NCBI RefSeq assembly: GCF_028291725.1
Contig: NZ_JAQGNT010000060.1
Coordinates: 1-60,749 of the forward strand
Source: Hydrocarboniphaga sp.
Lineage (GTDB): Bacteria > Pseudomonadota > Gammaproteobacteria > Nevskiales > Nevskiaceae
Direction of reading: 5' to 3'
DNA length: 60,749 nucleotides
Of the stretch, positions 30,552 through 39,010 are shown piece after piece (within the stretch, counting starts at the first letter, position 1; each line of letters opens with the position of its first letter). A program made the translations under genes and the position numbers. The notes under the pieces are model-generated. The model was given only the letters and a program-made list of their open reading frames with translations, had not been told where the DNA came from and did not search any database.

Positions 30552-32234
30552 ATGATCGCGGTGGTCGAGGCAGCAAAAGCCGGCTTGTTCAGGCGCGATC
30601 AATGGCTGCGGAATGTGGTGGCCGGCGTCATCGTCGGCGTGGTTGCCTTGCCGCTGGCGATGGCTTTCGCGATTGCCTCGGGCGTCAAGCCCGAGCAGGG
30701 CATCTACACCGCGATCATCGCCGGGCTGGTCGTGTCGCTGTGCGGGGGCACGCGCATCCAGATTGCCGGCCCTACCGGGGCCTTCATCGTCATTCTGGCC
30801 GGTGTCACCGCCCAGCACGGAGTCGATGGCCTGCTGCTGGCAACCGGCATGGCCGGAGTCATTCTGATTCTGTTGGGCCTGGCCAAATTCGGCAGCGTTC
30901 TGCGCTTTATCCCCGACCCGGTGATCGTCGGCTTCACGTCCGGGATCGGCGTCATCATCTGGGTCGGCCAGTGGAAGGATTTCTTCGGCCTCCCTGCGCC
31001 CGGCGGTACGCATTTCCACGAAAAGCTGTTCCATTTGCTGGAGTCGTTTCCCGCCTTGAGCCCGGCGACGACCGGGCTCGCGCTATCGAGCCTGCTGCTG
31101 GTGCTTTATGGCCCGCGGATTCCCGGGCTCAAGCGCGTTCCCGGCCCGCTGATTGCAATGCTCGTGGCCACGATCCTCCAGTCGATTTTTGCATTCGAGG
31201 GCGTGGCGACGATCGCCAGCGCTTTCGGCGGCATTCCACTCGGCCTGCCTCATTTGGCGTTCCCAAACGTCACCTATGACCGCCTGATTTCGCTGGTGCC
31301 TTCCGCGTTCACGATCGCGATGCTGGGCGCGATCGAGTCGCTGCTATCCGCAGTGGTCGCCGACGGCATGGCCGGAACCCGGCACAACTCGAATCAGGAG
31401 CTGATCGGCCAGGGCATCGCCAATCTGCTGTCGCCGCTGTTTGGCGGGATTGCGGCGACCGGCGCGATCGCCAGAACCGCGACCAATTTCCGCAACGGTG
31501 CCACCAGCCCGCTCGCCGGTGTCGTGCATTCGCTGACGCTGCTGCTGATCCTGCTGCTGCTGGCACCGCTGGCCGCCAAGGTGCCGCTGAGTGCGCTGGC
31601 CGCGATCCTGTTCGTCGTCGCCTGGAACATGAGCGAGGCCCGGCATTTCGTCCGCATGACGCGGACTGCGCCGCGCGGCGACGTGGCGATTCTGCTGATC
31701 ACCTTCCTGCTCACCGTTCTGTCCGACCTGGTGGTCGCGGTCAATATCGGCGTCATTCTCGCGATGCTGCTGTTTCTAAGGCGCATGGCGTCCTCGGTGG
31801 AGGTGCTGCGGCTCGACGGCTCGGCCATTCAGCCCGAGTTGGAAATGAGCGGCCGCATGCACCTGCCGTCCGACCTGCTGATCTATTCCATCGAGGGCCC
31901 GCTGTTTTTTGTGGCGGTAGAGAATCTGGAGCGCGCTTTGGAGCAGACCCACACCGATCCGCGCGGTGTCGTCATCCGGCTCGGGCACGTGCCGTTCATG
32001 GATATCACCGGCATCCAGACGCTGGAAGAGTCGATCCACAATCTGGAGCGCCGCGGCGTGCGTGTGATGCTCTGCGAGGCGCGTACCAATGTGCTGCACA
32101 AGCTGGTGCGAGCGGGCGTGGTCAGAAAGCGGCCCGGTCCGCTGCGTTATTTCCGGAATCTCGAAGCCGCGCTGCGCGCCTTCGACGAACCGTCGGCGCC
32201 TGCCGAGCCGGTGACCAAAGCAGGCTCGCAGTGA
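30552..32234 (+). CDS. SulP family anion transporter with STAS domain
   Basis: 560 residues. About 11-12 membrane helices (residues 20-430) carry the SulP signatures GVKPEQGIYTAIIAGLVVSL and IAGPTGAFIVILAG. A cytoplasmic STAS domain follows (about 440-545: PLFFVAVENLERAL, VVIRLGHVPFMDITGIQTLE). Substrates in the family are sulfate, bicarbonate or dicarboxylates; the sequence alone does not decide. A distinct AT-rich regulatory region precedes it. The stop overlaps the next gene's GTG start, so the two are coupled. Confidence 0.92.
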   Translation: MIAVVEAAKAGLFRRDQWLRNVVAGVIVGVVALPLAMAFAIASGVKPEQGIYTAIIAGLVVSLCGGTRIQIAGPTGAFIVILAGVTAQHGVDGLLLATGMAGVILILLGLAKFGSVLRFIPDPVIVGFTSGIGVIIWVGQWKDFFGLPAPGGTHFHEKLFHLLESFPALSPATTGLALSSLLLVLYGPRIPGLKRVPGPLIAMLVATILQSIFAFEGVATIASAFGGIPLGLPHLAFPNVTYDRLISLVPSAFTIAMLGAIESLLSAVVADGMAGTRHNSNQELIGQGIANLLSPLFGGIAATGAIARTATNFRNGATSPLAGVVHSLTLLLILLLLAPLAAKVPLSALAAILFVVAWNMSEARHFVRMTRTAPRGDVAILLITFLLTVLSDLVVAVNIGVILAMLLFLRRMASSVEVLRLDGSAIQPELEMSGRMHLPSDLLIYSIEGPLFFVAVENLERALEQTHTDPRGVVIRLGHVPFMDITGIQTLEESIHNLERRGVRVMLCEARTNVLHKLVRAGVVRKRPGPLRYFRNLEAALRAFDEPSAPAEPVTKAGSQ

Positions 32235-33166
32235 CATCCAAGCGCGCGCGCTCGCCGGCCGCGGCCGGCGACAGTCGCGCTGCCGCCGCAGCGACGTCGG
32301 TTGATGTGCCGCAAGCGGGGAAGGACGCAGCCGACGATCCGATCGTCATCCATATCAACGAGCCGATCGACGCCGCCGCGGGCAGGCAGCTCCGGCGCGT
32401 CGGCACCGGGCAATACGCCGCGCCGTTCGTGGTCGATGACGGCGAGTTCCTGCAGCTGCATTTCACGATGCGCTACACCCAGAGCCGGATGAGCCTGCGC
32501 TCGCCCGATACGCTTTCGCTGGATTACACCCGCAGGATGATGGCCTGCCTGCTGTTTCAGCCGGCCCCGATGCATGTCGAGATCGTGGGTCTGGGTGGCG
32601 GCTCGCTCACCAAGTTCTGCTATTACGAGCTGCCGCATACCCGCGTCACCACGATCGAGGTGGATGACAAGGTCATTGGGATGTCGCATCTGTTTCGGGT
32701 GCCCGCTCCATGCGCGCGCCTGAGCATCGTGCATGCCGACGCTGCCGAATATTTCCAGAACCGAGCCCAGACCCGTGCCCATTCGGCCGACGTGGTGCTG
32801 GTGGACGGATGCGACGTCCATGGCATCGCGCCAGCCCTGGCCACCGAAGGGTTCTACCGCTCGGTGCGGGACCGCCTGCGGCCGGATGGCGTGATGGTGG
32901 TCAACCTCGTCGGCGCCAATTCGATCAAGGATGCAGCACAGCGCAGCATCGCCAAGGTATTCGAGGATCAGTTCCTGCTGATGAACGCTGTTGTCGGCGG
33001 CAACCGCATCGCGCTGGCATTTCGCGGAGCGAACTGGCCTCCGCGCTGGGCTGCGATCAAGGCCGCAGCGCCGGAGCTTGGCCAGAAACATCGGCTCGAT
33101 TTGCCCGGATACGCCGAGTCCTTGGAGCGCTGGTATCGCAACCGCGGCCGCAAGATGCCGCGTTGA
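32231..33166 (+). CDS. Spermidine synthase-like methyltransferase-fold protein
   Basis: 311 residues. The Rossmann-like domain has the nucleoside-binding loop IVGLGGGSLTKFCYYELP (near 118-135), an acidic strand end (TTIEVDDKVI), and DVVLVDGCDVHG at the place of the catalytic Asp of aminopropyltransferases. The residues around substrate binding (YESR-type) are changed, so a spermidine synthase function is not certain. The GTG start overlaps the sulP stop (GTGA), tying it to the transporter. A long Ala-rich N-terminus (1-40) is unusual. Confidence 0.82.
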   Translation: MTSKRARSPAAAGDSRAAAAATSVDVPQAGKDAADDPIVIHINEPIDAAAGRQLRRVGTGQYAAPFVVDDGEFLQLHFTMRYTQSRMSLRSPDTLSLDYTRRMMACLLFQPAPMHVEIVGLGGGSLTKFCYYELPHTRVTTIEVDDKVIGMSHLFRVPAPCARLSIVHADAAEYFQNRAQTRAHSADVVLVDGCDVHGIAPALATEGFYRSVRDRLRPDGVMVVNLVGANSIKDAAQRSIAKVFEDQFLLMNAVVGGNRIALAFRGANWPPRWAAIKAAAPELGQKHRLDLPGYAESLERWYRNRGRKMPR

Positions 33167-33173
33167 AACGCCG

Positions 33174-33350
33174 CTATTTGCGGCTGCTTTTCTTGGTGCC
33201 GTAGGTGACGCCGTGTTTGGCGAGATAGTCGCGGATGAGTTGACGCACCACCTGCGACGGCGTCAGATCCTGCTGCGCGCAAAGCGACTCGAAAGCGCTT
33301 TTCTTTTCGGGGTCGATCAGCAGCGTCAGGCGGGCGGTCTTGGATTCCAT
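33174..33350 (-). CDS. Small ribbon-helix-helix DNA-binding protein
   Basis: 58 residues. ARLTLLIDPEKKSAFESLCA and QDLTPSQVVRQLIRDYL form the beta strand and two helices of a CopG/Arc-type repressor; the tail is basic (GTKKSSRK). No toxin gene is adjacent, so it is probably a free-standing regulator. The start ATG 33350 matches the fold's beginning; the reading frame upstream is meaningless. It ends 7 bases from the convergent spermidine synthase-like gene. Confidence 0.75.
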   Translation of the reverse strand: MESKTARLTLLIDPEKKSAFESLCAQQDLTPSQVVRQLIRDYLAKHGVTYGTKKSSRK

Positions 33351-33540
33351 GCGCGGATAGTAGCATGTGATGTGCATTGAATTACCATTAAAGGCAGGTC
33401 TCTGCACCCTGGCTCATGCGGCATTCAGTGCGGAGCTGGATACTGGGCTGGGTATCGATCGCAGGTCGTGCAGGGAAGCACGGCCGGGACCAGGACAGGA
33501 TGTCCGCACGGCGACCGATGTCGAATAGCGATTGATACCG

Positions 33541-33571
33541 CAAAAGCCGCCGCTCCCCGCAGCGGCTTTTG
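33541..33571 (-). terminator. Intrinsic terminator after the cupredoxin gene
   Basis: CAAAAGCCGC pairs with GCGGCTTTTG, a 10-bp stem with an A/T-rich foot, 17 bases after the cupredoxin stop on the minus strand. The T run is short. Confidence 0.55.
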
Positions 33572-33587
33572 TCGTGCTGAAGACGCT

Positions 33588-33956
33588 TCAATCGACCACG
33601 GTGATGCTGCCGTTCATGTCTTCGTGCCCGGAGCCGCAGAACACGTCGCACAGGAAAGGAAAGGTTCCGGTTTTCTGCGGCGTGATCCGCAGGCAGGACA
33701 CCTGCCCCGGAACGATGTTGCTGCGGACGCCCAGATCCGGCGCGTTGAAGCCCATCAGCACATCGTCCGTCACCAGTTCGAGATCAAGGCTTTCGCCGCG
33801 GCTGATGGTGATGCTGGCAGGCCTGAACTCGTAACGCTTCGCCGATACCTTGACCACGCGCACGACCGGAACGGCCGTCCAGGCCGCGGCAGCAAAACCC
33901 AGCAGCGTGCTGGTGAAGAGGGCCATAGCAACGTGCAGGCGCCTGGTCTTGCGCAT
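33588..33956 (-). CDS. Exported CuA-like cupredoxin
   Basis: 122 residues. A signal peptide or anchor (VAMALFTSTLLGFAAAAW) is followed by a cupredoxin fold. Near the end, CDVFCGSGHEDMNG gives the Cx3Cx3Hx2M ligand set of the CuA centre in cytochrome oxidase subunit II and nitrous oxide reductase. The first His ligand expected in D-V-x-H-G-F is Met here (DDVLMGF). It probably transfers electrons or binds copper in the periplasm. It starts 8 bases after the metallophosphoesterase stop, in one operon, downstream of an ECF-type promoter. Confidence 0.83.
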   Translation of the reverse strand: MRKTRRLHVAMALFTSTLLGFAAAAWTAVPVVRVVKVSAKRYEFRPASITISRGESLDLELVTDDVLMGFNAPDLGVRSNIVPGQVSCLRITPQKTGTFPFLCDVFCGSGHEDMNGSITVVD

Positions 33957-33964
33957 CGTGCGTC

Positions 33965-34882
33965 TCAAGCTTTCACCGGCAATTCGGTGATCGTCGGCAC
34001 GCCGTGCTCCGACTCGATCTGGCGGAATCCCAGCCCCTGGTACGGTGCGGCCGGGTCCCAGGCCACCGGAGCCTTTTTCGGCACGGACAACGGAGCTGGC
34101 AGTGGCCACATCAGGCCTTGCGCGGAGTGGTGGGCGATATGCCCGGTCATGTGGTGATGCTGCTGGTGGATGTGCCCATAGAAAACAGTCACGTGTTCGA
34201 ACGGCATCAGCAGATCGATCGCCTTGCCGGCATCGGGCGTCGCCCAGTCCCAGCTCGGCGCCAGGTCGAACAGCGGCCGATGCGTCAGCACGACGATGGC
34301 CTGCTGCCGGTCGAGTTTGGCGAGGTCCGCGCCCAGCCATGCCAGCTGATCGGCACCGATGTTGGCGGCGGGATCGGAGACATTGTCGAGCGCGATGAAA
34401 TGCACACCCCGGTGGTCGAAGCTGTAGTGCGTGTCGCCGAAGAACTCCTTGAAAGCGGCGCCCTGATCCAGCGCGGCATCGTGTTCGCCGGCCAGATAAC
34501 GGATGTCGCGCACCTTGAGCGCGGCGATGATGTCGCGGAACTCGCTCATGCGCTGCCTCCGCAACGCCGCGTCGTCGGTGGTCTGGGTCAGGTCGCCGGT
34601 GAAGACGATGAAATCCGGGGCAGGGCTCAGCGCGTTGACCTGGGCGAGCGCTTTCTGCAGCGTGCCGGCGAAGTCCGGGTTGATCACCGGATTGCTGAAG
34701 CCCCAGTGCGTGTCGGACAGCTGCACGAAATAGAAATCCTCTTCGGCGCCAGACGCCTTTTTGCCGTGGCGGCTTGCGGCTTGCGCCAGCGCGGAAAAGC
34801 CGCCGAGACCGGAGGCGAAGACCACGCCTCCGCCCAGACCGGCGAGCTTGATGAACTGGCGGCGGTCGATTGTCTTGTGCAT
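33965..34882 (-). CDS. TAT-exported calcineurin-like metallophosphoesterase
   Basis: 305 residues. A twin-arginine signal (DRRQFIKLAGLGGGVVF) precedes the metallophosphatase core: LSDTHWG (D-x-H), FTGDLTQTTDD, AGEHDAAL, LTHRPLF, and FYGHIHQQHHH. The usual metal-binding GNHD is GEHD. It hydrolyses a phosphoester in the periplasm; the natural substrate is unknown. Start ATG 34882; transcription probably begins about 40 bases upstream from a box pair at 34928-34956. Divergent from the ECF sigma gene, and followed by the cupredoxin. Confidence 0.87.
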   Translation of the reverse strand: MHKTIDRRQFIKLAGLGGGVVFASGLGGFSALAQAASRHGKKASGAEEDFYFVQLSDTHWGFSNPVINPDFAGTLQKALAQVNALSPAPDFIVFTGDLTQTTDDAALRRQRMSEFRDIIAALKVRDIRYLAGEHDAALDQGAAFKEFFGDTHYSFDHRGVHFIALDNVSDPAANIGADQLAWLGADLAKLDRQQAIVVLTHRPLFDLAPSWDWATPDAGKAIDLLMPFEHVTVFYGHIHQQHHHMTGHIAHHSAQGLMWPLPAPLSVPKKAPVAWDPAAPYQGLGFRQIESEHGVPTITELPVKA

Positions 34883-34927
34883 GTGATGGATACTCCGCGG
34901 ATGATCGTCCCGGAACGGACACCAGTG

Positions 34928-34956
34928 CATACCTGGCGCATCGCCGCAATATTCCC
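34928..34956 (-). promoter_or_regulatory. ECF-type promoter for metallophosphoesterase-cupredoxin
   Basis: On the minus strand, GGGAATA (34956-34950) is followed after exactly 16 bases by GGTATG (34933-34928). The same two-box layout occurs on the other strand upstream of the sigma gene. This is presumed to be the -35/-10 of the locally encoded ECF sigma factor. Confidence 0.6.
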
Positions 34957-34989
34957 GTTGCCGGCTCCCCAAAATATTTCGCCGGAATC

Positions 34990-35018
34990 GGGAATAAAGC
35001 GCGCAGCGGACCGGTCTG
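34990..35018 (+). promoter_or_regulatory. ECF-type promoter for the sigma/anti-sigma operon
   Basis: GGGAATA (34990-34996), 16 bases, then GGTCTG (35013-35018). It mirrors the minus-strand boxes at 34928-34956. Transcription would start near 35025, which excludes a TTG start at 35023 and favours ATG 35089 for the sigma gene. Confidence 0.6.
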
Positions 35019-35088
35019 TGGCTTGAATACCGGAGCGTTTCCGATCGACCTCTCGACAAGCCGCTCAGCAAGCCGGCGTTTCGCGGCG

Positions 35089-35601
35089 ATGGCGGAGCCG
35101 CATCTGGACGCCGCCTACAACCTCGCACGCTGGCTCACGCGTGATCCGCAGGACGCCGAGGACGTGGTGCAGGAGGCTTATCTGCGCGCGTTCCGCTTCT
35201 TCGACGGATTTCGCGGCGGCGACGGCCGCGCCTGGCTGCTGACCATCGTTCGCCACACCGCCTACAGCTGGCTCAAGCAGAATCGACCCGCGGATCTGCA
35301 TGTGGAATATGTCGAAGACGAAACCGGTCTGCATCTGCACGCAGCCGACGACGCGCCCTTGCATGCCACCGATCCGCAGACCCTGATGCTGCGCCAGGCC
35401 GACGGTCTGCGGATCGAGATCGCGCTGCGGCGCCTGGCGCCGGAGTATCGCGAGGTGCTGGTGCTGCGCGAACTCGAAGACCTGTCGTACAAGGACGTCG
35501 CGCAGATTGCCGGCATCCCGATCGGCACCGTGATGTCGCGTCTGTCGCGCGGCCGCCGGCAACTGCGCCGCGTGCTCGAACAGCTGGAGAAAACGGCATG
35601 A
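35089..35601 (+). CDS. ECF RNA polymerase sigma factor
   Basis: 170 residues. Sigma region 2 (LDAAYNLARWLTRDPQDAED, VVQEAYLRAFRFFDGFRG) and region 4 (LAPEYREVLVLRELEDLSYK, DVAQIAGIPIGTVMSRLSRG) are complete. It directs RNA polymerase to promoters such as the two boxes in its own divergent upstream region. The frame is open further upstream, but the promoter position favours ATG 35089. Its TGA overlaps the ATG of the anti-sigma gene, so the pair is translated together, as is usual for zinc anti-sigma systems. Confidence 0.92.
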   Translation: MAEPHLDAAYNLARWLTRDPQDAEDVVQEAYLRAFRFFDGFRGGDGRAWLLTIVRHTAYSWLKQNRPADLHVEYVEDETGLHLHAADDAPLHATDPQTLMLRQADGLRIEIALRRLAPEYREVLVLRELEDLSYKDVAQIAGIPIGTVMSRLSRGRRQLRRVLEQLEKTA

Positions 35602-36377
35602 ACCCGAACTGCGACGAGGTACGTGAGCTGCTGAGCGCCTACGCCGACGCAGAGCTCGATCTGGCGCGCACGCTGTCGCTCGAAAGCCATCTCGCCGTCT
35701 GCGCGGAATGCACCGCCCGTTTGCAGCGGCTACGCGATTTCAGCCGGGTATTGCGCGAGCGGGCGCCGTATCACCGGATGCCTGCGGCCCTGAAATCGCG
35801 CTTGCCCGGCCTGCTGGATGACGACGATGGCCGGGCGGCTGCAGGCCCGCGCCAGCACGGTCGCGGTCAGATCCTGCAGTGGGCGCTGCCGATCGCAGCC
35901 GCGCTCACGCTCTCGGTCGGCCTCAACCTGCTGATCGGCAGCCGCCGTGCCGATGGCGCACTGGTCGATGAGGTCGTGGCCGGCCACGTGCGGTCGATGA
36001 TGGTGGCGCATCTGGACGACGTCGCCTCGACCGACCGGCACACGGTCAAGCCCTGGTTCGCCGGCAAGCTCGACTATGCGCCGCCGGTGTTCGACCTGGC
36101 GGCGCATGGATTCCCACTCGCCGGCGGCCGCCTCGACTATCTGGATCATCGCGCCGTGGCCGCGCTCGATTATCGTCGCGGACGCCACGTCATCAACGTA
36201 TTCGTCTGGCCTGCGGCGGGCGCCGAATCTGAAGCGGAGCCCCTCACCAACTCCGGTTACAACATCGAACGCTGGACCGTCGGCGGCATGCGGTGGTGGG
36301 CGATATCCGATCTCAATGCCGGCGAGCTGACGAGCTTTGCAGAACAATTGCGGGCCGCGGCCATCGGTGCGGAATGA
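35598..36377 (+). CDS. Zinc-finger anti-sigma factor, membrane-bound
   Basis: 259 residues. The N-terminal zf-HC2 anti-sigma domain has C-x-EVRELLSAYADAELD and HLAVCAEC, the H-x3-C-x2-C zinc site that often senses thiol or oxidative stress. One membrane helix (ILQWALPIAAALTLSVGLNLL, about 94-114) follows. A periplasmic domain (about 120-255) may sense envelope conditions. It holds the upstream sigma factor inactive until a signal arrives. ATGA overlap with the sigma gene. Likely inducers are oxidative or copper stress, judged from the divergent cupredoxin gene. Confidence 0.9.
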   Translation: MNPNCDEVRELLSAYADAELDLARTLSLESHLAVCAECTARLQRLRDFSRVLRERAPYHRMPAALKSRLPGLLDDDDGRAAAGPRQHGRGQILQWALPIAAALTLSVGLNLLIGSRRADGALVDEVVAGHVRSMMVAHLDDVASTDRHTVKPWFAGKLDYAPPVFDLAAHGFPLAGGRLDYLDHRAVAALDYRRGRHVINVFVWPAAGAESEAEPLTNSGYNIERWTVGGMRWWAISDLNAGELTSFAEQLRAAAIGAE

Positions 36378-36399
36378 GCGCCGCCCGGGCATGACCCGC

Positions 36400-36478
36400 A
36401 GGTCGGCAATCCCTTGCCGACGTGAACCCGAGGCCGCGCCATCACTGCCTGTTGTCGGCAAGGGATTGCCGACCTACG
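36400..36478. repeat. Palindromic repeat family A, copy 3
   Basis: Facing arms AGGTCGGCAATCCCTTGCCG and TCGGCAAGGGATTGCCGACC with a short centre lie between two convergent genes. It ends 3 bases from the stop codon at 36481. Confidence 0.88.
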
Positions 36479-36480
36479 GG

Positions 36481-36828
36481 TCAGGTCGGATTCGCCGGCT
36501 TGTTCTTCGGCGGCGCTGCTTTCACCGGCGTGTCGTAGACCAGGATCGATTCGCCGTCCTGCACCGCCGCCATGTAGCAGCCGTGAAACGGTTCGACATG
36601 ATTCTCGCCGGCGTCGGCCGGCAGAGTGCCGGCCTTGGTGAAATCGACGTCGGTCCAGCCGTTGCGTTGTGCGACTTCCATGGCCATGTCGAAGTCGTGC
36701 TCGGAGTCCGGATCCTGTTTCAGGAACACCAGCAGCGGATGCTGTTCGCCGGCCGGATAACGGCCCGTGGCGCCCATTTTCGCAACCGCGGCGTACATGT
36801 GGATTTCGTAGGGTGCGTCGTGGCTCAT
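36481..36828 (-). CDS. Conserved hypothetical protein, 115 residues
   Basis: I do not recognise the family. The protein is soluble and acidic (EIHMYAAVAKMGATGRYPAG, then DSEHDFDMAMEVAQRNGW), with a Lys/Pro/Ala-rich tail and no signal peptide. The alternating beta-alpha pattern and absence of repeats suggest a small single domain. Codon use looks like that of its neighbours, so it is probably a real gene. It lies alone between a repeat and the large hydrolase lipoprotein gene; context gives no role. Confidence 0.6.
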   Translation of the reverse strand: MSHDAPYEIHMYAAVAKMGATGRYPAGEQHPLLVFLKQDPDSEHDFDMAMEVAQRNGWTDVDFTKAGTLPADAGENHVEPFHGCYMAAVQDGESILVYDTPVKAAPPKNKPANPT

Positions 36829-36895
36829 GGTTTGCCACCGGCCAGAGTCGGAGCCGGGATTGTAAGCCGCGCGCTCAGTCTTGAGCGGATCGCTG

Positions 36896-38827
36896 CTACT
36901 GACTCAGCCGACTTCCCGAATACACACCCGGCACCAGGATCGGCAGTTCCACGTCGCTTGCCACTGCGGTATACGGGTTGACGTACAGCAGGCCGAGTAC
37001 CGGCTCGAGCGCCGAGGTGATCGGCGGGATCGGCACATTGCCGAGGTAGGTGACGATGCCGGTGACGCCGGTCAGGCCTTCGGCGCTGACGATCGCCGCG
37101 TACTGGATGTGCTGCGGGTAGAACAGCAGGCCCACCTGGTCGCCGTCCTTCAGCTGCTCGCCGACCGCGGGCAGCAGGATACGAGCATCCTCGGCGATGT
37201 TGCGGTTGTTGGTGTGCTCGCCTTCGTTGAACGGCGTCAGCTGATCGTCGACCAGGAAAGGCGCCGCCGCGCCGCTGCGCAGGATGCCGACGCCGACGAA
37301 GGCATTGGTGCTCTGATTCGGCAAGGCCGGTGATCCGCGTGTGACCACGAGCTTGCCGATGGTTGGCGCGCCGGCCAGCAGCTTGTCGTTGCCGCTGATG
37401 GTCGCCACCGGCACGAACACCGGCGCGATCGTGAATGCGGGGACTTCGGCCGTCCCCGTCGCCAGGCTGGCCGGCACGGCGCCGTTACCGCTGAGCGAGC
37501 CGACCGGGAACGAATCGACCATCAGTCCCGCCGCCGCCACGTCCGGTGCGCCAGTGGTGTCGGCGACCGAGATGCAGATCTGCGGCAGCGCATCGTAGGC
37601 AGCGGAACGGGCGCCCTTGAGGTAGTGATCGAACCAGCCGAGCACCGCGGCAACACCGATCACGCCGCCGCAATTGGCGGTGCCCTCGGTCTGGTTGGCG
37701 AGCGGATTCATGTGGCCACCCTCGGTCGAGATCAGACGCACGTCGCCGCCGGCCTCGCTGAAATAACGCCGGTTCCAGTAAGCCTCGGTGAGGTTGAACA
37801 GCACGTCGCGATTGCCCTGCAGGAACAGCGCGGGCACTTTGCGCAGTTTCGCGCTGCTCTCGCCGAAGCCCCAGCCCGCGCCGGCCTTCTGCTGGCGCCG
37901 GAAGTAGCTCATGCCGTGGGTGTCGAACAGCGAGATCATCTCGTCCTCGCCGACCGGACGCGGCTGCGAGGCGGGCCTGGCGACGGCGGCGATCAGGTCG
38001 GCGCGCGAACGCACGTTGTAGGCGCCCAGGCCGGTGACGCCGATGGTATTGATCGCGGTCTGCACGATCGGCGTATTGCTGACGCCGCCGGTGATCGCCA
38101 GCAGGCCGAGCAGGCCGCCGAAACTGAGCTTCACCGAATCGCCCGGCAGCAGGCTGTACAGCAGGCCGTGCCAGGTGCCGTTGGGGACGATCGTGTCGAC
38201 TCGCGGGTCCAGTGCCGCCAGCGGCAGCTGGAACGCGCCGCCGTAGCTGTAGCCGAGCGTACCGACCTTGACGTCTTTGGCGATGCCGGTACCGCTCTCG
38301 CGCTCGATGCCGTAGTCGGCCGCGTGCTCGTAGGCCCAGTCGAGCAGCGCGCGTGCGTCCTGGGTCTCCGCGGCCGGGTCGATCAGCCGCGCGTTGGCGT
38401 CGGTGGACTGGCCGTGGCCACGCTCGTCGAAGCTGAGCACCACGTAGCCGTGATACGGCAGCGCCTGCGCCAGCGCGTCGATCGACGGGAAGTGCGGCAG
38501 GTCTGGTTGCAGGTCACCGTTGGCGGCGAGCGCGGTCAGGCGCGATCCGCCGTAGCCATGGCTGTGCAGCACCAGCGGATAGCTCGCGCCGGGGCAGCGC
38601 GCCGGCGTCAGCACGGTGAAATAGATCGTCGTGGTCGGTGTCGGGTTGGCCGTCGCGTCGAAGTCCGATGGGCTGTCGATCACCAGCGAGCCATCGGTCG
38701 CTGCCGGAGCGGTCGGGCTGGCGCAAGTCGGGGCGGGGTCGCCGCTGCTGTCATCGGGCGACGTGGAACTGCAGCCTGAAAGCGACAGACAAGCCAGTGC
38801 CACGGCGCCCGCCATGATGTTCTGCAT
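36896..38827 (-). CDS. Alpha/beta-hydrolase lipoprotein, peptidase S15/CocE-like
   Basis: 643 residues. Lipobox LSGC (Cys19) anchors it in the envelope. The hydrolase domain has HSHGYGGS (oxyanion side), FDERGHGQS, the nucleophile elbow GYSYGG (Ser near 194), and a late GGHMNPL for the catalytic His. The C-terminal 250 residues form a beta-rich, jelly-roll-like domain, as in X-Pro dipeptidyl peptidases and cocaine esterase. Likely an esterase or peptidase on external substrates. Strong ribosome site GGAGAGG before the ATG. Divergent from the MFS exporter gene; a GGTTG-N5-CAACC palindrome at 38883-38897 lies between them. Confidence 0.85.
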   Translation of the reverse strand: MQNIMAGAVALACLSLSGCSSTSPDDSSGDPAPTCASPTAPAATDGSLVIDSPSDFDATANPTPTTTIYFTVLTPARCPGASYPLVLHSHGYGGSRLTALAANGDLQPDLPHFPSIDALAQALPYHGYVVLSFDERGHGQSTDANARLIDPAAETQDARALLDWAYEHAADYGIERESGTGIAKDVKVGTLGYSYGGAFQLPLAALDPRVDTIVPNGTWHGLLYSLLPGDSVKLSFGGLLGLLAITGGVSNTPIVQTAINTIGVTGLGAYNVRSRADLIAAVARPASQPRPVGEDEMISLFDTHGMSYFRRQQKAGAGWGFGESSAKLRKVPALFLQGNRDVLFNLTEAYWNRRYFSEAGGDVRLISTEGGHMNPLANQTEGTANCGGVIGVAAVLGWFDHYLKGARSAAYDALPQICISVADTTGAPDVAAAGLMVDSFPVGSLSGNGAVPASLATGTAEVPAFTIAPVFVPVATISGNDKLLAGAPTIGKLVVTRGSPALPNQSTNAFVGVGILRSGAAAPFLVDDQLTPFNEGEHTNNRNIAEDARILLPAVGEQLKDGDQVGLLFYPQHIQYAAIVSAEGLTGVTGIVTYLGNVPIPPITSALEPVLGLLYVNPYTAVASDVELPILVPGVYSGSRLSQ

Positions 38828-39010
38828 CGGCCCTCTCCTCGAGTATTTTTGAACCGCTTGGGGCGAGCCGAGTATATCGTCAGGTTGTCATGCAACCGTC
38901 ATAGTAAAAAAGCGGGAGCGGCACGCCGCCGAACACGCCGGCGGTGAATTGCCCCTGAACTTCGCCGTCACATGGAACACTAACCACGCTGTCGGCCCAC
39001 TGTCTTGCTC

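Noticed and set aside
32231-33166. Naming the SulP-linked gene speE
   Set aside because: The aminopropyltransferase substrate residues are not clearly kept, and no speD is adjacent; the fold alone does not prove spermidine synthesis.
35023-35601. TTG at 35023 as the start of the sigma factor
   Set aside because: It would lie at or before the predicted transcription start of the box pair at 34990-35018; ATG 35089 keeps all of sigma region 2.
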